64,000 nucleotides of DNA from Nemophila menziesii (Eukaryota > Streptophyta > Magnoliopsida > Boraginales > Hydrophyllaceae). Both the position numbers and the translations under genes were made by a program. Within the stretch, counting starts at the first letter, position 1. Every line of letters begins with the position of its first letter. The notes beneath the pieces were generated by a model. The model ran no database searches, was not told the origin of the DNA, and saw only the letters and a program-made list of their open reading frames with translations. This document shows positions 56,020 through 64,000 of this stretch, piece by piece. The stretch covers positions 3,348,001-3,412,000 of the forward strand of contig JARWIR010000018.1 of NCBI GenBank assembly GCA_029959085.1, read 5' to 3'.

Positions 56020-57769
56020 ATCAGGTCCCCACCAATGATGCAGCAGAGTCTCATGAGGATGCTGAAGGCAATGATCAGCTTCCTGAGTCATCACTAGGGA
56101 AAGTTCAAGGATATCAGCTTACCATAGATAGAGAAAGAAGGGGTATAAGACCTCCTTAAAGATATTCTTATGCAGACTTAGTTTATACTTCTTTAAATGC
56201 TGGAATAGAGGTAACAAACACTGAACCTACCTCTTATTTGGATGCTTTGGAGTCTAGTGATTGTGATAAGTGGTTGGTGCTATGTGTGATGAAATTGAGT
56301 CCCTTAAACAAACTCATACTTGGGTTCTTGTTGCACCACCTGATAAACAAAAAGTTGTTGAGTGCAGATGGTTGTTTAAGTTGAAAGAGGGCTTCTAATC
56401 CCCCTAGATATAAATCTAGGTTAGTGGATAAGGGGTATACTCAGAGGAAGTGCATATATTTCAATGAGATTTTTTCACCAGTTGTGAAATTTAAAACAAT
56501 TAGGATTATGCTTGCTTTTGCTGCCTGTTATGATTTGGAAATTGAACAGTTAGATGTTAAAACTGTTTTTTTACATGGTGACTTAGAAGAAACCATTTAT
56601 ATGAAACAGAAGGTTTTGTGAATGAAAACTTCTCTGATCATGTGTGTTTACTGAAAACAATTTTATATGGTTTGAAACAATCCCCTAGACAGTGGTATAA
56701 GAAATTTGACTCTTTTATGATGAAATGTATTTTTTTGAGGTCTGAGTATGATGCTTGTTTCTACTTGTCTACCAAATCTGAAAATCATGTATATGTGCTC
56801 TTATATGTTGATGACATGCTTATTTTGTCTAAGTCCCTGAAGTGTATTACTGAACTGAAACATAAATTGAACAGTGAGTTTGATATGAAGGATTTAGGAA
56901 ATGGTAGACTAATCCTTAACATGGTTATTGACAGGAATAGGAAAATGTGCATGATTAAGTTACACCAAGAACCTTATTTGAGAAAAGTTATTTCTAAGTT
57001 TGGTAGCTTAACTTGCAAAAATGTTTTGACTCCTTTGGCTGGTCATTTTGTCTTGTCTAAGCAACAGTGCCCCAAGTCTGAGTTAGATATAGTTAAGATG
57101 AGTTCTGTGTTTTATGCTAATGTGATTGGGTCTTTGATGCATTCTATGATTAGTACTAGGCCAGATTTGTCCTTTGCTATATCACTTTTGAGCAGGTACA
57201 TGTCTAGTCTTAGCTTGGATCACTGGATGGATTTGAAACATGTACTGGCTTATGTGAGCAGTACACTTGAAATTGGCCTATGTTATGGTAATCACAATAT
57301 CCCTTTTGAATTAGTTGGATATGTGGATTCTGATTTTGCAGGTGATGGAGATTCTAGAAAATCCACCACCTCTTACTGTGACACAGTTGGGGGAAACTGT
57401 ATATTTTAGAAATCTCAATTTCAGCCTTTGGTTGCATGGTCTACCACTGAGGCTGAGTATGTGGCTATCACAGACTCAGCTAAAGAGGCAATTTGGTTAG
57501 AAAATTTACTATCTGAAGCAAATTTGGTGAATGGGAAAGTTACAATATATTCTGGCAGTCAATATGCTATACGGTTGAGCAAAAATCCTGTTTACCATGA
57601 GAAAACCAAAAATATAGATGTCAAATTTTATTATATCAGAAGTGTTCTTTCCAGTGGTGAAGTAAAGTTGTTAGAAATTGCAACAGAAGAAAAACCTGCA
57701 GATTTTGGTACTAAAATTGTTACTAATGCCAAATTCAAGCATTGCTTGGATCTGTTGTATGTTGGTTGA
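56020..57769 (+). pseudogene. Copia reverse transcriptase and RNase H (broken)
   Basis: 56020-56160 is the linker before RT (ERRGIRPP). RT is read in several frames: EIFSPVVKFKTIR, QLDVKTVFLHGDLEETIYMKQ (56424-56621), ILYGLKQSPRQWYKKFD and catalytic LLYVDDMLIL (56618-57409). RNase H follows: GYVDSDFAGDGDSRKST, then a stop at 57409 and TEAEYVAITDSAKEAIWL in 57428-57769, ending LLYVG. At least two frameshifts and several stops; not functional. Confidence 0.85.
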
Positions 57770-57890
57770 TTGTGCAGTATATTTGAGCTCAGAAGGTGTT
57801 TAGAGATGGCCAGACACTTGTATACCATGGAGATGATGCAGTTTCAGGTGGAGTTCTATAAGCTGAGAAGAAACACTTCAAGGTGGAAAT

Positions 57891-58524
57891 TGTGGAATGT
57901 ATATAATATATGATATATTCTGTGAAGTGTTTTATTACTTAAACTTGCCACTTTCGTGACCCCGTGGTGACGTGGAGCTTTTGTGCGCGTTGATGGGAGT
58001 CTTGATCATACGCTCCATATTTGAGCTAGTTGATTGTTTCATATATAAGCTGGATTCTTTGACCGAAGTCAGACTTAACTCATTCTCTTCTCTTCACTCT
58101 CGAGCGTACCATCTCCTTTCTCTCTCGATAAACCCTAATTCTTTAGAAACCTTTGGTTTATGATCTTTAGCATTGTAATCGTGGTTGATATAGCTTCTTG
58201 ATTGTAATATCTCTTGTAATAAGTGAGAATCACCTAGATTCATCACTTGGCATCCTTTAATAGATAGTTAAAGTTAGAGATTTTTTGGTAGAAGTTGTTC
58301 ATTCGCTTTGTGCTATGTAATAGTCGAAGATTTGTACTGAAACTTGTAACTTTGTGCCATTATAGTGACTGAGCAACTTTTTTCTGGGCTCAACGTGGAT
58401 GTAGGTCATTTTTTACTGAACCATGATAAGTTTTTTTGTGTTCTTTACTTTTCCACTTTTAATTTTGTATTTGTTCTTGAATCAAACTTCTTTAAAACCA
58501 ACTTTTAATCAGTATTTTACAACA
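57891..58524 (+). repeat. Copia 3' LTR
   Basis: 634 bp, preceded by the purine-rich AAGGTGGAAAT. It has a longer AT-rich start than the 5' LTR (GTATATAATATATGATATATT). Confidence 0.9.
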
Positions 58525-60289
58525 ATATATTAGGCTTGTAGCACCACGTTCTCGACTTCGCTAGAGAGGGTTCGGTGGCATGACAGATTAGTATTAGAGA
58601 AATCGGTTGACAGTTTAGGTTATGGGTAACTAAACTTCAGTGGGTAATTCAATATACAGTTTTTAGGCGATGTATCATTATTGTAACATGTTCGAAGTCT
58701 GGTTATGTTAATCTTATAAGATTATGGAAATACTCAACCATCATGCACCCATGGTGACATGTGTGGTTTAAAATATATTGAGATTTATATACGAATACAG
58801 TTAAGGTTGTCTATTATGATAGTTTTCACTTCAACAAACATACGAGCTTATAAATATATATACAGATTAAAACGTTGAAGTGTGTTGCATTGAAACTGAG
58901 TTAAAGAAGAGTACCAACCATCAACTTCTCGAGGATATTGAAGAAATACTTTAACTTGTTCGAATTGAATAGGTTGCCTGATGAGTATCTGGAAGATGGT
59001 ATTATAGAATAAAATCGAATTATCTCAAAAGGGTAGTAGAAAAAAAACCATATAGTAATCGTTCGATGAGTCTTCCGGAACACAAGCCTTCATAAACCTA
59101 TGTTGAATGCTGATTTATTGCAATTCTTGGAAGTATAATATCCTCCGTTGTGTTCGATTAATCACGGTTAAATGCATCTGCAGCTTATGGTTGGTTATTC
59201 GTTTTTCCTTTGTTCAAATGTATATTTTGTTTGACCACACCTTTCTTCCTTTACATCATTGTGTTATGTTATGAATCATGCATTTATTCCGTTACTCAGA
59301 AATTAGTGTCTTCGTTTCGATATATCCTTTGGGTATCTTGTACTTACTGTCTTACTGAGCACATCACTCATTTGCTATCTCTGTTTACTTGTTTTACAAA
59401 GGGTGGAGAAGTACGATAGAATTATTTCAAGAGTAAAAATATTCTCATGCCTAAACTTGGATCGATATTTCCTATAGAGGTTGATAAATTCTGAAAAGTT
59501 TAGCTATAGCATTATTCTAAAGAATTTGCAAGGATAAGTTTTAGTAACTCAGATTATTAGTTAGAGGTTTTTCTTTTTTTTTTGGAGGGGGGGGGGGGGG
59601 GGAGAGAGGGTGACACCTGATGCTAGGAAATCTGATTCTATCATTTGAATTCCTTCTGAAAAGAGTGAGTTCTCAATGAAATATACTATTGAAGCATTGA
59701 GGCTTACGAATCCTGAAGTCAGCTGGTTTGATTTGATTTGGAGAAGACATGGAGTTCCTAAGCATAGGTTCATCAGTTGACTAGCTAGTTTAAACATGCT
59801 TGCAACTAAGTTCAGTGGGGAATCATTGCAGATGTGAAATGTGTATTCTGCAATTATGTATTAAGGATAGAGATCATCTCTATTTTGAGTGCAGCTTCAC
59901 ATCTAGACTATGGAAAACTGTGGTGAATAAGTGTATGATCTTCAGTAATTTGTATAAGTGGAATGATATAGTACTGAAGTGGATCTGCAATTCACTATCT
60001 TCAAAAATACTTTTACGAGGCATAGTATTTTTTATTTAATTATAAATTATTTGTAACTGTAAAATACGTGTTTCATCCCTTGCATATCATTACTTAAAAC
60101 CAAAATTAATATCACTAATGAATGGAAAAAATGAAACATTAGGTACCTGTTTACCTATACTTTCAAAATCTTAGGTATGTATTTGTTCAAAACCTAAAAC
60201 ATCGGTATCTTGAAATATTTTTTCCAACTATTATTTTTAAGGGTAATGCCCCCTGCAGGCTTGTCCATTATCCTGTAAAAAGGCACTAT
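58525..60289. other. Distal part of copy A, then unique spacer
   Basis: 58525-59057 is the distal part of the segmental duplication (TTAGGCTTGTAGCACC, also at 63162). 59058-59586 holds no gene that I can see. A pure G-run of 16 lies at 59587-59602. The LINE fragment follows, and 60041-60289 is AT-rich without an ORF. Confidence 0.6.
59640..60040 (+). pseudogene. LINE ORF2 fragment (zf-RVT domain)
   Basis: In two frames: NPEVSWFDLIWRRHGVPKHRF with LASLNMLATK, then CEMCILQLCIKDRDHLYFEC and SFTSRLWKTV. This is the zinc-binding module that follows reverse transcriptase in plant LINEs. It is not derived from the LINE at 38911-45842, whose module reads VLFDIIWKSNVPAKVRNF. No RT or RNase H is attached. 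Confidence 0.75.
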
Positions 60290-61252
60290 CTTTTTTAAAA
60301 AATAGTTTAAGTTTTGAGAATTTTTTCATAACTCAAATTTAAGTTCTGAAAAGCTTTCATAGCTTAAAGTTCAAATATTGTGAAATTTTCCATAACTCAA
60401 ACTGTTTTTTTCATGGGCAAAAAAGAAAAGAACAAAATGTATAGGGTAAAAAAATAACAAATGTGGTGGTAGACATGAATTAAAACTAGCGGTGAAGGGT
60501 TTTTTAGGCATTAGTCCTTTTATTATTTTGATCCATTTATAATCCTTATACTAATTAATGGAAGAAGAAAAAATTAAGAATTTAATTTATATGAAGAAAC
60601 AAAAATGAATTCTTATACGTATTTCTATTCAATATCTTCTGTTCTTCTCAAAACCTATCAAATTTATATATGTACATCTGAAATTATATCTAGCCCCTTC
60701 ATTTTATATTTATGCATCTGTTAATTTGTCTCGATCCACAAAGGAATGAAAAACCCACTGATGTAGCAGTAGTAGCACTCGTGTAATATTCATAGTACGT
60801 AGACTCTAGCTCTTCGACGCTCTTTTGTTAGGTTAAATGAATTTAAAGATAAACAAATGCGAATTGCTATTTCATAACTCATTTTGTTCAAGTCTTTTTA
60901 AATTTATATTTTTTTTAAATAGTCATTAATTATAAATATTCTATAAGTTACTGTCAAGCATTTTTCCTTACTCTTATTTTAATTTATTTGTTGTTGTCCA
61001 TGATAAAATATTAAGTCTACCTACTATTCGATTGTTTCTTTCCTATGGAATAGTCATGAATGGTTGTTGAGACCCTTGTGGAATTAGTCTTCTTGTCTTT
61101 TGAATAATCCTTTATTCATATTACAATTTCACTATTCAATGGTATCTTTCCTATAAATGTTGGAAGATTGAAAGATAATAATATCCAAGAAAAAGTGAGG
61201 TTTAGCATACCATTTGTTTGTGAGTCAATAGTCTTCTTCCATTAGTAATAAT

Positions 61253-61905
61253 ATGGTGTTGGAGAAAGATCAAACTAGGGATGAGAGAGCAATAAAAAGA
61301 GTCGAAAATGCAAAGAAAAGGGTTGAGAATGCAAGAAAAAGAGCTCAGAATGCTGCAAAAAGAGCTCAGAGTGCAACAAAACGAGCCGAAGAGGATGAAA
61401 AAAGGGCTATGGATATAGGAAAGATTGATCCAAAGAAGGCCGATGAAGCAGCAAAAAGAGCTGATGATGCAAGAGAGAGAGCTGAGAATGCTATGAAGAG
61501 AGCCTCAGATGCAGAAAGAAGGGTTGATGACGCAATTAATAAAGCTAAAGATGCAGAATTGAAGGCTGAAAAAGCAGCTAAAGAAACCAAAGATCAAAAA
61601 AAAGTTGAAGAAGCATCAAAAAGAGCCGAAGCTGCTGAAAAGAGGGTTAATGAAATAGCAAGAAGACTCGAAGATATTGAAAAAATAGCCAAAAATGCTG
61701 AAAAGAAGTCTAAAGAGGCTGAAAAAAGAGCGGAAGATGCTGAAAAGAATGCCGAGGAAGCAGTGATGCTTCCATACAAACATGAAGAGATTCTTTTAAA
61801 TGCAGATGAAGTAGTTGATAGATCCTCAAGACGAAAGTTATATAATCAAATACGTGGTGGAATCTACTTGAAGCAGAAGAGAGAGGTAAGTAATTATCAA
61901 TATCT

Positions 61906-61951
<46 letters not shown>

Positions 61952-62628
61952 TAAGATAAGAAGGTCTGATTTTGATTTTATACATACAGAAATACTATAT
62001 TGACGCAAAGGGCAGAAACTGTTTCATGGTGTCTGCAAAATCTTTTAGAATCAGTTATAGGGTTGGGTTTTCTATTATGGATTGGTCATTGGTGAATGAA
62101 TCAGCAGGGTAAAGTGATACATACATGTTTGATTTATACATTTATATTACAGTACATGTCATAAGACAATTTTTAGTACGACAATATTTTATATATATAT
62201 ATATATGACTAAGAGTCTGATACTATCTAGTTGTGGGTTATTTTTGCAGTGGCGACGCGTCTTTGGCTGCTTATGAAGCGATCCTGACTAAATGGGATCA
62301 TATATATGATACTTTCCGGGTAGATTTATGTGATCCAGAAATTATCTATGAGGTTGTATTTCAGTTTATGTGGAAAGATAATGCATCTGGATTCCTTGGT
62401 TCTGTACGGTTGTGGGTGACTCAAGTAAATGGAAAAGCCGACTACAAAGAGCTAGATTTGAGAAACTTGAAAAAAGGAGAATGGATTGAGATTCATATGG
62501 GGGAGTTTAAGGCACCACCTAAGGAGAGTAGTACAATCTCAAACATAGAATATGTTTTTCGAGACTTGGCTTTTGGTGAAAAAGAAGGCTTATTAATAAA
62601 AGGAGTTGTCATACGGCCAAAAGAGTAG
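61253..62628 (+). CDS. Coiled-coil PP2-type lectin, gene B (376 residues, 3 exons)
   Basis: Exons 61253-61885, 61990-62108 and 62250-62628; introns 104 and 141 bp, GT-AG, same phases and exon 2-3 lengths as gene A. The heptad region is shorter (residues about 5-170): 85 codons fewer in a few in-frame blocks, two of which are exactly 28 and 35 residues (4 and 5 heptads). The first 100 residues differ from A at about 6 positions. The lectin part differs far more (about 8 of 39 residues in exon 2 and 34 of 125 in exon 3) but keeps the family landmarks: NCFMVSAKSF, FRVDLCDPEIIYEVV, GEWIEIHMGEF (the usual GEF, unlike A) and LLIKGVVIRPKE. No signal peptide. Both genes look intact. Confidence 0.88.
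61909..61947. repeat. (AT)n microsatellite in intron 1 of gene B
   Basis: About 39 bp of alternating AT, expanded from the short TATCTATATATATT of gene A intron 1. It makes this intron 35 bp longer. Confidence 0.9.
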
Positions 62629-62886
62629 AGTAGTGTTATACTATGAAACAATACCGGAATCCACAACACAAGATTTGAGATGCTTTCTGTATTTATTATT
62701 TTGGGTTAGGGCTTTCTGTATTTTTTGTTAGGACTCTTGCTTTAGATTGCTTTGCAGATCGATTTCAGGCTTTCTTGGCGTCTAGTCTTGTTGTTGTTCG
62801 TAGATTATTAGTTGGTTTCTTTCTATTCTTGCATTTCCTGGTATTTCCTATTCTTGTGATGGTTCGTATCACTTTTATTCACTATT

Positions 62887-62892
62887 AATAAA
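62887..62892 (+). terminator. Putative poly(A) signal of gene B
   Basis: AATAAA in CTATTAATAAAAACAAAA, 259 bp after the stop; same context as at 54025-54030. Confidence 0.5.
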
Positions 62893-63723
62893 AACAAAAT
62901 GGATGAATTCATACTAGAAATTGTATTAGAGCAAGGCCATTGTATACGCATCATCTAATAAACGTGTGTTTGTGTTGCTAACAAGGGATCTGCCCGATGC
63001 TCTTCCATTTCAATGTCGTGTAAATTTTATTTTCTGATAGATTTGTATGTGGGTTTAGAAGCCACATGCTTTTTGGACATTGTAATATATTCAACCTTGA
63101 AACTTGGTTAAGCTCTAATATTATTGTAAAGCGCCTATCCGTGCTGAGGAAGAAACATATATTAGGCTTGTGGCGTCATGTTCTTGACTTCGCTAGAGAG
63201 GATTCGGTGGTGTGACAGATTATTATGAGAGCAATAGGTTAACAATGAGTGAGACCTTGGTTATGGGTAGCTAAGCTTTAGTGGGTAATTCCACATACAA
63301 TTGTTAGGCGACGAATCATGATTTTAACATGTTTGAAGTCTGGTTATGTTATAATCTTATACAGGATATAGATTATGGATTTACTCAACCATTTGCACCC
63401 GTGGTGACATGTGTGGTTGGATATATATTGAGATTTATATATGAATACAGTTAAGTTTGTCTATTATGATAGTTTTCTTGTCAACAAACATACGAGCTTT
63501 TAAATATTTTTACAGAATAAAACGTTGAAGTCTGTTGTATTGAAATTAAGTTAAAGAAGAGTACATGTCGTCAATTTCTCCAGGATATTAAAGTAAAATC
63601 CAAACTTGTTCGATTTGAATTGAGCAGAGCACGAAATTTCCTGATGAGTATTGGGAAGATGGTAAAATAGAATAAAATTGGATTATCTCAAAAGGATGGT
63701 AGGAAAAAAAACAATATAGTGAT

Positions 63724-64000
63724 CTCATGGTAGATATTAAAGAGAAAAGCATCTCTTGACATCTTTAGTTGTGGTGGTTTCTATTCAATCAGGTTCTATA
63801 TTTTTTATCAAATGCACCGTCTAAATCTTGATTCTTCTGTTATTGAAATGTTTAAAGTGACAGGGCAATTGTTGTTTCTTTCAATGTTTATTATGGTAGT
63901 AGAATGGTTATGTACCATGGTGCCTAAGGTGGAACTCTCTACTTAGTCAACAACACCATTGCCTTGGGCAGATTATCGCTTTATTATGATTTATCCACCA
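63724..64000. other. Unique sequence at the right edge
   Basis: No ORF, repeat or signal that I can support. Confidence 0.5.

Larger units (their letters stand above)
54441..58524 (+). mobile_element. Decayed Copia LTR retrotransposon with internal deletion
   Basis: LTRs 54441-55061 (621 bp) and 57891-58524 (634 bp), both TGTGGAAT to ACA, flanked by a perfect 5-bp duplication atata (54436-54440 and 58525-58529). The LTRs differ at roughly 8 percent of sites by eye plus indels. Gag is followed directly by sequence from between integrase and RT, so protease and integrase are deleted (junction about 56005-56030). The empty site is preserved in copy B at 63157-63161. Confidence 0.93.
51250..59057 (+). 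repeat. Segmental duplication, copy A (interrupted by Copia)
   Basis: 51250-54440 and 58525-59057 match 60290-63723 in order: AT-rich upstream region, the three-exon PP2-like gene, 3' flank (GGGTTTAGAAGCCAC, CTTGGTTAAGCTCTAATA) and a distal part (ATAGAATAAAAT-GATTATCTCAAAAGG). The homology stops sharply on both sides. The Copia element (54441-58524) and a short inverted-repeat insert (54047-54207) are private to copy A. Confidence 0.9.
60290..63723 (+). repeat. Segmental duplication, copy B
   Basis: Homologous to 51250-54440 plus 58525-59057 in the same orientation. It keeps the sequence GAAACATATATTAGGCTTG at about 63152-63170, that is, the Copia target before insertion. 60290-61252 is the upstream region (CTATAAAT near 61154) and 62629-63723 the 3' flank; neither holds another ORF. 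Confidence 0.9.

Noticed and set aside
59210..59419. A 69-residue hydrophobic ORF between the duplicated segments
   Set aside because: Short, no partner in copy B, no domain; likely chance.
59587..59602. A run of 16 G as telomere-like or quadruplex signal
   Set aside because: A plain homopolymer without the plant telomere repeat; may also be affected by sequencing error.

Overview
This is plant nuclear DNA, most likely from a eudicot with a repeat-rich genome. The evidence is Athila-type Ty3/Gypsy LTR retrotransposons with tRNA-Asp primer sites, a Copia element with the plant TGGTATCAGA primer site, a plant L1-type LINE with a C-terminal RNase H, a Mutator-like element, a PPR pseudogene, and two GT-AG-intron genes for phloem protein 2 (PP2/Nictaba) lectins. 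I cannot name the species. No CRISPR array, rRNA or tRNA gene was seen.

Left part (1-37740): a four-deep nest of Athila-like elements. RLG-C (+) is the oldest and is full of stops. RLG-D (+, 24373-37020) sits in its integrase; its LTRs differ at about 37 of 1570 sites by eye and its ORFs are broken. RLG-A (minus, 1-17683, cut by the window edge) sits in the 5' LTR of RLG-C. RLG-B (+, 6563-14659) sits in the gag of RLG-A with a perfect 5-bp duplication (atcct). The two youngest elements, with LTR pairs that look identical, both lack reverse transcriptase: RLG-A keeps Gag, protease, the last integrase domain and an intact ORF in the env position; RLG-B keeps none of gag-pol and carries an unrecognised Gln-rich/acidic ORF. 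All share an unusual non-coding plan between pol and the 3' LTR: arrays of GC-rich hairpins, a motif GAGTTTGGGGT repeated at fixed places (one is the polypurine tract), and a conserved 20-nt hairpin.

Middle part (37741-51250): two copies of an unidentified exon, a 32-bp minisatellite, a complete-looking but dead 6.9-kb LINE with a 16-bp target duplication, a PPR pseudogene, and a candidate 3.3-kb Mutator-like element with a 9-bp duplication, full of ATG-GAATTC-CAT type palindromes.

Right part (51250-64000): a tandem segmental duplication. Each copy holds one three-exon gene (52134-53762 and 61253-62628) for a protein with a long alanine-rich heptad-repeat helix joined to a PP2-type lectin domain. 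A decayed Copia element interrupts the 3' flank of the first copy; the second copy keeps the empty site. These two genes are the only host genes in the window that look intact, and they are the best candidate for an undescribed system.
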